The position numbers and the translations under genes were made by a program. A stretch of DNA of 64,000 nt from Canibacter zhoujuaniae. Its GTDB lineage: Bacteria; Actinomycetota; Actinomycetes; Actinomycetales; Microbacteriaceae. The notes below the pieces were generated by a model. That model had not been told where the DNA came from. It made no database searches and saw only the letters and a list, made by a program, of their open reading frames with translations. The stretch covers positions 434,001 through 498,000 of the forward strand of contig NZ_JAAIJZ010000001.1 of the NCBI RefSeq assembly GCF_011752005.1, given 5' to 3'. Positions 17,953-27,674 of the stretch are shown in pieces (position 1 is the stretch's first letter; each line of letters begins with the position of its first letter).

Positions 17953-19155
17953 GTGGCCACTGCAAGGCAAATCGCGTTTGTTGACGGCGTGCGCACACCA
18001 TTTGGGCGCGCCGGCGAAAAGGGAATGTATTGGAACACCCGTGCCGACGATCTCGCTGTCAAAGCAACTCAGGGACTCTTAGAGCGCAACCCTGAGTTAC
18101 CGCTAGACCGAATAGACGACGTCGGCATCGCAGCAACCACCCAGCAGGGTGATCAGGGGCTCACTCTGGGGCGCACTGTTGGAATTCTTGCTGGTCTGCC
18201 ACAGTCAGTGCCTGGCTTTGCGCTTGACCGCATGTGTGCCGGCGCGATGACAACAACAACACTGCTGGCCAGCGCAATCGGGGCTGGGCACATCGATGTC
18301 GCCCTCGCTGGTGGTGTGGAGCACATGGGCCGCCACCCGATGGGGTTTGATGCAGATCCAAACCCGCGTTTTCTCGCGGAAAAAATCGTGTCGCCAGACT
18401 CGCTGAATATGGGTATTACCGCTGAGCGGCTGCACGACCGTTTCCCACATCTCACAAAACAGCGTGCGGACGAATTCGCAATGCGCAGCCAGCATAAGGT
18501 GGAGGCGGCTTACGGCCGCGGAGATATTCAGGCGGATCTTGTGCCTGTGGCGATTCGCTCTGCGCAAGGGTGGGGGCTTGCAACCGAAGATGAGGGTCGA
18601 CGCCCAGAGACTAATCTCGAAAGCCTTGCCGGGTTGAAAACACCGTTCCGCCCGCACGGCCGTGTTACCGCGGGTAACGCTTCACCGCTCACAGACGGCG
18701 CAACTATGTCACTACTCGCTGGCGCCGATACCGCTAAAGAGCTCGGCCTTAATGTAAAAATGACTTTGGTTAACTACGCATTTGCGGGAGTTGCCCCAGA
18801 GGTTATGGGCTTGGGGCCGGTGCCCGCAACCGAAAAAGCACTCAAACGTGCCGGGCTGACAATTGACGATATTGGCCTGTTTGAATTAAATGAGGCTTTT
18901 GCCGTACAGGTGCTGTCGTTCACCGATCATTTCGGCATTGCAGACGATGATCCGCGCATCAACCCATGGGGTGGCGCAATCGCTGTTGGGCATCCGCTTG
19001 CATCTTCTGGTGTGCGTCTCATGATCCAGCTGGCACGCCAATTCGAGCAGCGACCAGATGTGCGTTACGGCATCACAGCAATGTGTGTTGGGCTCGGCCA
19101 GGGCGGCTCAATTATCTGGGAAAACCCACACTACAACGGCAAGAAAGGAAAGTAA
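17953..19155 (+). CDS. fadA: Acetyl-CoA acyltransferase (thiolase)
   Basis: Thiolytic enzyme of beta-oxidation. The nucleophile Cys lies in FALDRMCAGAMTTTTLLASA. The C-terminal HEAF-equivalent motif is FELNEAFAVQ, GGAIAVGHPLASSG carries the catalytic His, and MCVGLGQGGSI the second catalytic Cys. I chose the GTG at 17953 because GGGAGG sits just upstream; a TTG at 17941 would include that site in the coding region. 400 residues, as usual. Forms an operon with the multifunctional dehydrogenase 2 bp downstream. Confidence 0.92.
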   Translation: MATARQIAFVDGVRTPFGRAGEKGMYWNTRADDLAVKATQGLLERNPELPLDRIDDVGIAATTQQGDQGLTLGRTVGILAGLPQSVPGFALDRMCAGAMTTTTLLASAIGAGHIDVALAGGVEHMGRHPMGFDADPNPRFLAEKIVSPDSLNMGITAERLHDRFPHLTKQRADEFAMRSQHKVEAAYGRGDIQADLVPVAIRSAQGWGLATEDEGRRPETNLESLAGLKTPFRPHGRVTAGNASPLTDGATMSLLAGADTAKELGLNVKMTLVNYAFAGVAPEVMGLGPVPATEKALKRAGLTIDDIGLFELNEAFAVQVLSFTDHFGIADDDPRINPWGGAIAVGHPLASSGVRLMIQLARQFEQRPDVRYGITAMCVGLGQGGSIIWENPHYNGKKGK

Positions 19156-19157
19156 TA

Positions 19158-21272
19158 ATGACTGATTACACAAAAATTGATTTCTCGCCGCTTATCGAGG
19201 CATCGGCAGACGAAGTAGTTACCGAAGCATATGTGCGTGATGTGAAACTTAATTCCGGGAAAACTTTAGCGCTCATCACACTCGATAATGGGCACGACCA
19301 CTCTCGCCCAAACACTCTCGGCCCGCGCACGCTAGCGGGGCTGGGCAGCACACTAGACGAACTGCGTGCCCGTGCTGCCGCCGGCGCTATTGACGGTGTC
19401 GCGGTTACTGGCAAGCCGTGGATTTTCGCTGCCGGCGCTGACCTGTCAAAGGTTGGTTCTCTTGCAACCCGTGAAAATGCGCTGCTGATGGCACAGATGG
19501 GTCACTATGTGCTGGGCAAATTTAGCGATCTTGGCGTCCCGTCTTTTGCGTTTGTCAACGGTCTCGCGCTCGGCGGGGCAATGGAAATCGCACTCCACTG
19601 CGACTACCGCACACTCGATGAAAACGCCGCCGCACTGGCATTCCCAGAAGTATTCCTGGGAATTATTCCGGGCTGGGGTGGCGCAACACTCGTGCCAAAC
19701 CTGATCGGCATCGAGGCTGCAATTGACATCATCATCAGCAACCCGCTCAAGCAGAACCGCATGATGAAGCCAAAACAGGCCTTTGAGTTGGGTCTTTTTG
19801 ACGCAATGTTCGGCTCAGCTAGCTTCCTTGAAAACTCTCTGCGTTGGGCAGACAGCGTTCTTAGTGGTGACACTAAAGTGCAGCGCCCGAATGAGCCCGG
19901 CAAGCTTGAACGCCTGACCAAATGGCCGGTTGCCATTAAAATTGCCAGAAAAACTCTTGAGTCAAAAATTGGTACCGCGGCAAAAGCACCCTATCGGGCA
20001 CTTGAACTGCTCGATGCTGCGAAGGATAACGACCGCGCAAAGGGCTTTGAACGTGAAGACCAGGCGCTCACCGATCTGATTTCTGATGACCAGTTCCACG
20101 CTTCCATCTATGCCTTCAACCTTGTGCAGAAGCGCGCTAAGAAACCTGCTGGCGCTCCAGCAAAAGAGCTTGCGCAACCCGTTAACAAGGTTGGAGTCAT
20201 TGGCGCTGGCCTTATGGCAAGCCAATTTGCGCTGCTTTTCGCTCGCAAGCTGCGCGTGCCTGTGCTCATCACCGACTTAGATCAAGAGCGCGTTGATAAA
20301 GGCCTTAGTTACATCTATGGCGAAGTTGACAAGATGCACGAAAAGGGGCGTCTCTCAAGCGATGATGCCAACCAAATTAAGGCACTCGTCACCGGCACAA
20401 CAGATAAATCACTCTACGCAGACTGCGACTGGGTGATTGAGGCGGTGTTCGAAGAACTCGGTGTTAAACACGCTGTATTCAAAGAGATTGAACCAATCAT
20501 CAGTGACACCGCGATCATCGCAACAAACACTTCATCACTTTCAGTGGCTGAAATTGGCAGTGTGCTAAAGCATCCTGAACGTCTCCTTGGTTTCCACTTC
20601 TTTAACCCAGTGGCGGTTATGCCGCTGATTGAAGTTGTGCGCATCGAGCAAACCAACGATGAGGCACTCGCAACCGCGATGGCCACCGCTAAGAAACTCG
20701 GCAAGAGCGCGGTTATCACCGCGGATCGTCCCGGTTTCGTGGTTAACCGCCTCCTTGCAAAGATTATGGGTGAGCCAGCTCGCGCGATTGACAACGGCAC
20801 CGACCTTGCGGTTGTTGAACGTTCGCTCGATCCAATCGGTTTGCCGATGGGGCCGTTTGAGCTGATCGATCTAGTTGGATACAAGGTTGCTGCGCACGTG
20901 CAAGACACTATGGCAACAGCCTTCCCTGAGCGGTTCTACGCAACCGATACTCTGCACAAACTCGCAGATGTTGAAAGCCCGCTAGAGAAAAATAAAGCCG
21001 GAAAACCAACCGGTTTTTCAAAGCAGGCTGCCAAACTCCTGGCGGGGGGCAAGAGTCCGAGCACCGCTGCAGAAATTCTGCGCACCGTTGAAGACGAGCT
21101 CGCAAAAGAAATTCACATCATGCTCGAAGAGGGTGTTGTGACCGCTGCTGAAGATATCGATCTCTGTCTTATCTTCGGCGCTGGCTTCCCGTTCCAAGCC
21201 GGCGGCATCACGAAGTACCTGGATAGAGTGGGTGCGTCAGAGCGAGTGAACGGTAAGAAGTTTCACGCCTAA
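19158..21272 (+). CDS. fadB: Enoyl-CoA hydratase / 3-hydroxyacyl-CoA dehydrogenase fusion (FadB/FadJ-like)
   Basis: Multifunctional beta-oxidation protein of 704 residues. The N-terminal crotonase domain has FAAGADLSKVG, which forms the oxyanion hole, and PEVFLGIIPGWGGATLVPN. The NAD-binding 3-hydroxyacyl-CoA dehydrogenase domain begins KVGVIGAGLMASQFALLFAR near residue 340, with the active-site GFHFFNPVAVMPLIEVVR. Helical C-terminal domains follow. Start at 19158, with GAAAGGAAAG upstream. With fadA it supplies the last three steps of fatty-acid beta-oxidation. A terminator follows. Confidence 0.93.
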   Translation: MTDYTKIDFSPLIEASADEVVTEAYVRDVKLNSGKTLALITLDNGHDHSRPNTLGPRTLAGLGSTLDELRARAAAGAIDGVAVTGKPWIFAAGADLSKVGSLATRENALLMAQMGHYVLGKFSDLGVPSFAFVNGLALGGAMEIALHCDYRTLDENAAALAFPEVFLGIIPGWGGATLVPNLIGIEAAIDIIISNPLKQNRMMKPKQAFELGLFDAMFGSASFLENSLRWADSVLSGDTKVQRPNEPGKLERLTKWPVAIKIARKTLESKIGTAAKAPYRALELLDAAKDNDRAKGFEREDQALTDLISDDQFHASIYAFNLVQKRAKKPAGAPAKELAQPVNKVGVIGAGLMASQFALLFARKLRVPVLITDLDQERVDKGLSYIYGEVDKMHEKGRLSSDDANQIKALVTGTTDKSLYADCDWVIEAVFEELGVKHAVFKEIEPIISDTAIIATNTSSLSVAEIGSVLKHPERLLGFHFFNPVAVMPLIEVVRIEQTNDEALATAMATAKKLGKSAVITADRPGFVVNRLLAKIMGEPARAIDNGTDLAVVERSLDPIGLPMGPFELIDLVGYKVAAHVQDTMATAFPERFYATDTLHKLADVESPLEKNKAGKPTGFSKQAAKLLAGGKSPSTAAEILRTVEDELAKEIHIMLEEGVVTAAEDIDLCLIFGAGFPFQAGGITKYLDRVGASERVNGKKFHA

Positions 21273-21293
21273 ACCCTAAAATCTTAGGTTCTC

Positions 21294-21347
21294 CTAGCGG
21301 ATCAGCGTCAGCCAAGAAGTTGTTTGGCGCTGATCCGCTAGTTTTTT
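21294..21347 (+). terminator. Rho-independent terminator after fadB
   Basis: A 14-bp perfect stem (CTAGCGGATCAGCG and its complement) with a 20-base loop, followed by six T. Confidence 0.9.
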
Positions 21348-21359
21348 GTGTAAGAAAAA

Positions 21360-23936
21360 TTAGTCTGTGATCGCTTCAAGCGGTGGCGTGCGTGCGGCGT
21401 TACGCGCTGGTAGCACAGCAGCTATAACACCCACAACAGCTGAGAAGAGTACCAGCAAACCTAGTTGCTGCCAGTTAATCACCGGATTACCGAGCCCCTG
21501 CTCGTCAAGGGTGCGAATAAACGCCCACCCAAGCGTTAGCCCGAGCCCGACACCCAGCAGTGCACCGTAAACTGCGATCTGCACCGCTTCCAAAGTAATC
21601 ATGGTGCGCACCTGACGGCGATGAGTGCCAACGGCGCGCAGCATGCCAATCTCCTGGCGCCTCTCGATCACATTCAACGCGAGGGTGTTCACAATACCTA
21701 GCACAGCCACTATCAGTGCCAAGGCCAAAAGCCCGTAAAGCACATTAAGCATCTGATCGATGAGCGCCGCCTGCGCTCCAGCAAACTCGGTCTTAGTGTT
21801 TGCCGACAGCACAATATAGTCGTCAATAACGGTTTCAACAGCCTGTTTCAGCTGTTTTACATCCACCCCGTCAGCCGCTTGCAGCGGAACAAATGCCAGC
21901 GAAACCTTAGGCGCATTCGGCACGCCTGCAGTCTGCATCATCTCTAGCGCGTCTGCTGCTAGAGAGCTGCTGACAACCACGTCGCCAAGCAGATCGTTCT
22001 CAGCGTATACACCCACAACCTGCGCTGTTTTTAGCGCAAGGCCGTTAAACCCTATCGTTGCAGTATCGCCCGCGCTGAACTTGTGATTTGCAGCATACTT
22101 GCGGCTAACAAGCACGCCCTCTTGCTTAAGGCTCACATCTCCGGCAACAGATTCTATTTCGATCCCGTTTGTGGGGTCTCCCGAAACGACCGTAACAGCA
22201 GCAAACCCGGTTTCTGTTGCCGAAGCATCGGAATTTTCCAGAAGAGACAGTGGCGCAAAGCCGATTGCGGTTACTGTCTCTACCTCATCAAGTTCACTAA
22301 GCGCTTCCACAACCTGCTCTGGCACAGAAAACTGTCCGTTTGCCCCGCCGGTTGGCCCCGACACCACCAGGTCTGCTTTTAATGCGTTATCGGTGAAATC
22401 GGTTAGTGATGCTTTCATTGTCGTGCCGAGCATACTGAACGCCGTCACAAGTCCGATGCCCAGAGCAAGGGCAAAAGCTGTTGTAGCGGTGCGTCGCGGA
22501 TTGCGCTGTGAATTGGTGGCAGCGAGTTTACCCACCGCTCTGAAAGGCAGCCCGATAAACGCCCCCAAACCGGGCAGAACAGCTCGCACAATAGCTGGTG
22601 AAAACAGTGCCACACCGGTAATCAGGCAAACAGCGCCAACAGCGACAACACTTGCACGCGACTCGGTGCTCTGCTCTGCGAGCAACCAGCCTCCCGCGAC
22701 AACGGCTGCAACACCGAGCAGCAGCACAATCAAGCCACTAATTGTGCGCGCCTTCAGGCCTCCCCCGTCTTGCTGGCGCATCGCAGCAACCGGACGCACC
22801 TGCCCTGCGCGGCGTGCCGGTGCCCAAGCGCTTAATACGGTTACCACCGTGCCCACGATAAGGGGCACGAGAACTGTTTCAACAGATAGTTGCATGCCGG
22901 TATTTGGCAGTTCCATACCGGCTGCCGCCATTCCGGCAAGAATCAGGCGGACCAAGCCGAACCCCGCAGCGACACCGAGGATCGATCCGAACACACCCAC
23001 CAAAATTGCCTCAAAAACGATACCGCGTGTGAGTTGTCGCTGTGAGGTGCCGATCGAGCGCAATAGCGCAAACTCCCGCTGCCTTTGAGCGACGATCATA
23101 GCGAAAGTATTGGCAATAATGAAGGTGCCAACAAACAGTGCGATTAGACCAAATGCGAGCAGGAAGTAGTTTATAAAGCTTAAAGCTGTGGTGACCCGCT
23201 CTGTTGTTTCAGCGGCGAGGTCTGCGCCAGAGCGCACAGTGAACTGTGGGTAAGTCTCAGTTAGATGCTCAACAAGAGAGTCAGCGTGTTTGCCGCTCAC
23301 CCCGAGCTGTCCGGCAACGCCATTTGGCAGATAAGACTCAATATATGCGGGGGCGTCCATATAGACGGTGAATGCCCCACCCGGGCGCACCTCAGTGGTA
23401 ACGATAGCCGACACCGTAACGTCTCGTCGCGCATCTGAGTCAATCAGAATCAGTTCATCGCCGATTTTAATGTTGAAACGATCGCTATCAGCCTCATGCA
23501 CCGCAACCTCTTGGGTGCCGTGCGGCGCTGCCCCTGTAACAACCGTGGCAACGTGTGACACAGCATCTGTCGCATCGTAATACGGTGCGACATGCACGGG
23601 CGCTCCACTAGTGCGCAGCTGCTCACGGTCTGAATTGGCGATCACTACCGGAGTGGTGCTCAAAATCGCGGCGCGTTTTACTTCAGGATCTGCCGCTATC
23701 TTCTCTCGCCATGCAGCGTCAAGCGGCACGCCAGCGTCGCTGCTTGAGACGACCGCGTCGATACCATCAAAATTGGAGCTGACGATCTCGTCAAATGCAC
23801 CCTTTAGGGTGTTAGTGAATATAAAACTGCCGGCAACAAACGCTGTTCCGAGCACAACAGCGAGCACGGTTAAGAGTAACCGCACTTTGTGCGCGAGCAG
23901 ATTACGGATTGATACTTTTCTGAGTGCTGCGGACAT
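21360..23936 (-). CDS. ABC transporter permease, FtsX/MacB type
   Basis: An 858-residue permease with two FtsX-like domains. One membrane helix near residue 20 is followed by a large extracytoplasmic domain, then three helices with the FtsX motif QREFALLRSIGTSQRQLTRG near residue 285. After a middle set of helices, a second periplasmic domain precedes RRQEIGMLRAVGTHRRQVRT near residue 770. This layout is that of exporters of lipids, peptides or lipoproteins. It overlaps the ATPase gene by one base. The substrate is unknown. Confidence 0.88.
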   Translation of the reverse strand: MSAALRKVSIRNLLAHKVRLLLTVLAVVLGTAFVAGSFIFTNTLKGAFDEIVSSNFDGIDAVVSSSDAGVPLDAAWREKIAADPEVKRAAILSTTPVVIANSDREQLRTSGAPVHVAPYYDATDAVSHVATVVTGAAPHGTQEVAVHEADSDRFNIKIGDELILIDSDARRDVTVSAIVTTEVRPGGAFTVYMDAPAYIESYLPNGVAGQLGVSGKHADSLVEHLTETYPQFTVRSGADLAAETTERVTTALSFINYFLLAFGLIALFVGTFIIANTFAMIVAQRQREFALLRSIGTSQRQLTRGIVFEAILVGVFGSILGVAAGFGLVRLILAGMAAAGMELPNTGMQLSVETVLVPLIVGTVVTVLSAWAPARRAGQVRPVAAMRQQDGGGLKARTISGLIVLLLGVAAVVAGGWLLAEQSTESRASVVAVGAVCLITGVALFSPAIVRAVLPGLGAFIGLPFRAVGKLAATNSQRNPRRTATTAFALALGIGLVTAFSMLGTTMKASLTDFTDNALKADLVVSGPTGGANGQFSVPEQVVEALSELDEVETVTAIGFAPLSLLENSDASATETGFAAVTVVSGDPTNGIEIESVAGDVSLKQEGVLVSRKYAANHKFSAGDTATIGFNGLALKTAQVVGVYAENDLLGDVVVSSSLAADALEMMQTAGVPNAPKVSLAFVPLQAADGVDVKQLKQAVETVIDDYIVLSANTKTEFAGAQAALIDQMLNVLYGLLALALIVAVLGIVNTLALNVIERRQEIGMLRAVGTHRRQVRTMITLEAVQIAVYGALLGVGLGLTLGWAFIRTLDEQGLGNPVINWQQLGLLVLFSAVVGVIAAVLPARNAARTPPLEAITD

Positions 23937-24664
23937 TAGCGCCCTTCAAACTCAGTCATAGCGGCCAAAATCTCATCGGTTGTGGGGCGCTCAAGCTCTG
24001 TCACAATCTTGCCGTCTGCGAGAAAAACCACTCTGTCAGCGTAGGACGCGGCTCTGGGATCGTGAGTGACTATAACCACAGTCTGTTTGTCAGTATCGAC
24101 AGCGGTGCGCAGAATCTGCAGCACCTCTTTTGAGCTGTTGGAGTCTAGGTTTCCTGTTGGTTCATCACCGAAGATAATTTCTGGTTTCGCAACCAGGGCG
24201 CGGGCGCAGGCAACACGCTGCTGCTGACCGCCGGAGAGTTCACTGGGTCGGTGCCCAAGGCGAGAGCTCAGACCGAGGCGCTTAGTTACCTCCTGAAACC
24301 ACTCTTTATCAACAGGACGCCCAGCTATATCCAACGGCAGAGTTATGTTTTCTGCCGCGGTTAGAGTTGGCACAAGGTTAAAAGACTGAAAAATAAAGCC
24401 CAGCCGATCGCGGCGAAGGTTGGTTATCTCTTTATCTTTCAGTTTGGTGATTTCGGTTTCACCAATATAGCTCTCCCCCGCAGTAGCAGTGTCGAGACCG
24501 GCCATGCAGTGCATGAGCGTTGATTTTCCAGAGCCTGAGGGACCCATGATCGCTGTGAACTGCTGTTTCTTAAATTCGACTGAAACCCCAGCTAGGGCGT
24601 GCACAGCTGTGTCGCCGCTGCCATAAGTTTTAACGAGATTCACTGCTTTTGCGGCGTAAGTCAC
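23936..24664 (-). CDS. ABC transporter ATP-binding protein (MacB/LolD-like)
   Basis: Nucleotide-binding subunit partnering the permease downstream. Walker A is MGPSGSGKSTLMHCMAG, the signature LSGGQQQRVACARAL, and Walker B PEIIFGDEPTGNLDS, followed by the switch His in VIVTHDPRAAS. I chose the GTG at 24664 because AGGAAT precedes it; a TTG at 24682 would add six residues. 242 residues, as expected. The stop and the permease start share one base (TGA/ATG type), so the pair is translationally coupled. Confidence 0.9.
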   Translation of the reverse strand: MTYAAKAVNLVKTYGSGDTAVHALAGVSVEFKKQQFTAIMGPSGSGKSTLMHCMAGLDTATAGESYIGETEITKLKDKEITNLRRDRLGFIFQSFNLVPTLTAAENITLPLDIAGRPVDKEWFQEVTKRLGLSSRLGHRPSELSGGQQQRVACARALVAKPEIIFGDEPTGNLDSNSSKEVLQILRTAVDTDKQTVVIVTHDPRAASYADRVVFLADGKIVTELERPTTDEILAAMTEFEGR

Positions 24665-24698
24665 TAAATTATTCCTATTCAATACGTGTAGAGAAAAC

Positions 24699-24733
24699 AG
24701 CGGGGGCAGAAGCTTTTAGCCCCTACCCCCGCT
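24699..24733 (-). terminator. Probable terminator after acnA
   Basis: An 8-bp stem (AGCGGGGG with its complement) and a 19-base loop. Read on the minus strand it is followed by CTGTTTTCTC, a fair T-tract. It lies between acnA and the ABC operon. Confidence 0.6.
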
Positions 24734-24766
24734 AGTAAATGAGTAGCTGACAGTACTTAGGTGTGT

Positions 24767-27463
24767 TTAGACGAGTGACCGCAGTACGTACTGCAGAATG
24801 CCACCATTGCGGTAGTAGTCAGCCTCACCGGGGGTGTCGATACGCACAACCGCGTCAAACTCAGTAACACGACCGTCATCGTGCTGCGCTTTAACCTTAA
24901 CTGTTTCTGGGGTGCGCCCCTCATTAAGTTCGGTGATACCAGAAATGCTAAACACCTCAGTGCCATCAAGACCCAAAGAGTCAGCATTCTGGCCGGCTGG
25001 GAATTGCAGCGGTAACACACCCATACCGATCAGGTTTGAGCGGTGAATACGCTCATAGGATTCAGTGATCACTGCACGCACACCGAGCAGCGCGGTGCCC
25101 TTTGCAGCCCAGTCACGTGAAGACCCGGAGCCGTACTCTTTACCACCAAGGACAACCAGCGGCACGCCAGCTTCCTTGTAGTTCATCGCAGCGTCATAAA
25201 CTGCTGCTTGCTCTCCGCCGTTAGTGAAGTCGCGTGTGAATCCACCCTCAACACCGTCGAGCAGCTGGTTCTTAATACGAATATTTGCGAAGGTGCCGCG
25301 GATCATAACCTCGTGGTTGCCACGACGTGACCCGTAGCTGTTGAAGTCCTTCGGAGCAACACCGTTTTCGGTCAGGTAGCGGCCTGCTGGGGTGTCAGCG
25401 CGGAATGAACCGGCCGGCGAGATGTGGTCGGTGGTGACCGAGTCACCCAGCTTCAAAAGCACACGGGCACCGTCGATGTCGGTTACCGGTGCTGGAGTGA
25501 GCTTCATGCCCTCGAAATAAGGCGGTTTGCGCACATAGGTTGAATCTTCCGCCCACTCGAAGGTGTCGCCAACTGGGGTGTCCAGGTTCTGCCAACGGTC
25601 GTCACCATCAAAAATGGTGTCGTACTTGCTCTTGAACATTTCTGTGTCGATCGACTCATCGATGATCTGCTGCACTTCTGCAGGGTCTGGCCAGATATCC
25701 CGCAAGAAAACATCCTGCCCGTCTGCATCCTGACCGAGTGGCTGGGTCTCAAAATCAAAATCCATTGACCCGGCAAGTGCGTAAGCAATAACGAGCGGCG
25801 GTGATGCAAGGTAGTTCATCTTCACATCTGGATTGATGCGACCCTCAAAGTTGCGGTTTCCTGACAGCACAGCCGTGACTGAAAGATCGTTTTCCTGGAT
25901 CGCCTGTGAGATTTCACTTGCGAGCGGGCCAGAGTTACCGATGCAGGTTGCGCAGCCGTAACCAACAACGTAGAAGTTAATTGCTTCAAGATCTTGCAGC
26001 AGACCCGACTTCTCGTAGTAGTCGGTAACGACCTTAGAGCCTGGCGCGAGTGAGGTCTTCACCCACGGTTTCGATGTCAAGCCCTTGCGCACAGCATTGC
26101 GTGCCAGCACACCGGCTGCCACCATAACTGATGGGTTTGAGGTGTTAGTGCAAGAGGTGATCGAAGCGATTGATACCGCACCGTGGTCAAGGGTGAATTC
26201 ACCGGCTTCGGTCTTAACCTGAACCGGAGTGCTCTGTCGGCCGAGCTCAGCATCAACGGCGACATCATCGGCAACATAGTTTGTTAGATCCGAACGGAAC
26301 TGCTGCTTTGATGCTGTCAGTGCGATGCGATCCTGCGGGCGTTTCGGGCCGGCGATTGACGGCACAACGGTCGACAGATCGAGTTCAAGATACTCAGAAA
26401 ACGCTGGTTCAATCTCAGGGTTGTGCCACAGCCCCTGCAGTTTTGTGTACTCGCGCACGAGATCGATCTGCTCTTCTGAACGACCGGTCAGGCGCAGGTA
26501 ATCGAGGGTCACGTCGTCAATCGGGAAGATTGCCGCGGTTGAGCCAAACTCCGGGCTCATGTTACCGATCGTCGCACGGTTAGCAAGCGGCACAGCAGAC
26601 ACGCCCTCGCCGTAGAACTCCACGAACTTTCCAACTACGCCGTGTTTACGCAGCATTTCGGTGATGGTGAGCACAACATCGGTTGCGGTTGCGCCGGCAG
26701 GGATTTTACCCGAGAGTTTAAACCCAACAACACGTGGGATCAGCATTGAAACAGGCTGACCGAGCATCGCTGCTTCTGCTTCGATGCCGCCGACACCCCA
26801 GCCGAGCACGCCGAGACCGTTCACCATGGTGGTGTGCGAGTCCGTGCCAACACAGGTGTCTGGGTAGGCGCGCAGCACACCATCAACCTCGCGGGTCATG
26901 GTGATACGGGCGAGATGCTCAATATTCACCTGGTGCACAATGCCCATACCAGGCGGCACAACCTTAAAGTCGTCAAAAGCGGTCTGCCCCCAGCGCAGGA
27001 ACTGATAGCGTTCACCGTTGCGCTGGTATTCGATGTCCATGTTGCGCTCAACTGCGTTTTCAGAGCCGAAAACGTCGATCTGAACTGAGTGGTCGATAAC
27101 CATCTCAGCGGGTGCGAGCGGGTTAATGCGTTTTGGGTCACCGCCGAGCTCTGCAACCGCTTCACGCATAGTTGCGAGGTCTACCACACAAGGAACGCCG
27201 GTGAAGTCCTGCATGATCACACGTGCGGGGGTGAACTGAATTTCAGTGTTTGGCTCCGCCGCGGGATCCCAGTTAGCAAGCGCCTTAATGTGGTCGGCGG
27301 TAATATTTGCGCCGTCTTCTGTGCGCAGCAAGTTCTCAAGCAAAACCTTCAAGCTAAATGGGAGCTTCTCGTAACCCTCAACTGCGTCAAGCCGGTAGAT
27401 TTCGTAGCTCTTGTCACCGACAGCGAGCGTGTCTTTTGCATTAAAGCTGTTTACGTTGCTCAC
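24767..27463 (-). CDS. acnA: Aconitate hydratase A
   Basis: TCA-cycle isomerase of citrate and isocitrate with a 4Fe-4S cluster. The 898 residues follow the AcnA/IRP layout. Cluster ligands are one Cys in SITSCTNTSNPSVM and two in GYGCATCIGNSGPL. GTDSHTTMVNGLGVLGWGVG and the swivel-domain motif EYGSGSSRDWAAKG complete the active site. I chose the GTG at 27463 because GGAG lies five bases upstream; a GTG seven codons earlier would bury that site. Transcribed alone, with a terminator downstream. Confidence 0.96.
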   Translation of the reverse strand: MSNVNSFNAKDTLAVGDKSYEIYRLDAVEGYEKLPFSLKVLLENLLRTEDGANITADHIKALANWDPAAEPNTEIQFTPARVIMQDFTGVPCVVDLATMREAVAELGGDPKRINPLAPAEMVIDHSVQIDVFGSENAVERNMDIEYQRNGERYQFLRWGQTAFDDFKVVPPGMGIVHQVNIEHLARITMTREVDGVLRAYPDTCVGTDSHTTMVNGLGVLGWGVGGIEAEAAMLGQPVSMLIPRVVGFKLSGKIPAGATATDVVLTITEMLRKHGVVGKFVEFYGEGVSAVPLANRATIGNMSPEFGSTAAIFPIDDVTLDYLRLTGRSEEQIDLVREYTKLQGLWHNPEIEPAFSEYLELDLSTVVPSIAGPKRPQDRIALTASKQQFRSDLTNYVADDVAVDAELGRQSTPVQVKTEAGEFTLDHGAVSIASITSCTNTSNPSVMVAAGVLARNAVRKGLTSKPWVKTSLAPGSKVVTDYYEKSGLLQDLEAINFYVVGYGCATCIGNSGPLASEISQAIQENDLSVTAVLSGNRNFEGRINPDVKMNYLASPPLVIAYALAGSMDFDFETQPLGQDADGQDVFLRDIWPDPAEVQQIIDESIDTEMFKSKYDTIFDGDDRWQNLDTPVGDTFEWAEDSTYVRKPPYFEGMKLTPAPVTDIDGARVLLKLGDSVTTDHISPAGSFRADTPAGRYLTENGVAPKDFNSYGSRRGNHEVMIRGTFANIRIKNQLLDGVEGGFTRDFTNGGEQAAVYDAAMNYKEAGVPLVVLGGKEYGSGSSRDWAAKGTALLGVRAVITESYERIHRSNLIGMGVLPLQFPAGQNADSLGLDGTEVFSISGITELNEGRTPETVKVKAQHDDGRVTEFDAVVRIDTPGEADYYRNGGILQYVLRSLV

Positions 27464-27674
27464 GTTTTCTCCAATCCGCGACACTGCCGCAAATAGTTTG
27501 ATGTCAAGATAATTCTATAGCACTTCTTCCCACCCAGAATACACCTCAGATCGCCGTGTTTATGCGGCGCAAAAGCCTATTCATCAGATGTAGGCAAGGC
27601 GTAATTTGCTAATAATTTTCTTGCGGATCGCAGCGCAAAACACTGTTAAAGCAAGCACGCGCGCTGATCCCCGA
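27464..27674. other. Intergenic region between acnA and DUF3159
   Basis: Noncoding as far as I can see. It carries the acnA promoter region (CTATAGAATTATC, a candidate -10, on the minus strand near 27510) and the 3' end of the DUF3159 operon. No convincing hairpin terminator was found for the latter. Confidence 0.4.

Noticed and set aside
18966..19157. An upstream extension of fadB into fadA
   Set aside because: It would overlap the thiolase coding region in another frame; the ATG at 19158 has a ribosome-binding site and fits the family start.
22099..23088. A 329-codon frame antisense to the ABC permease
   Set aside because: It is a Ser/Thr/Pro-rich shadow of the permease gene with no start signals or recognisable motif.
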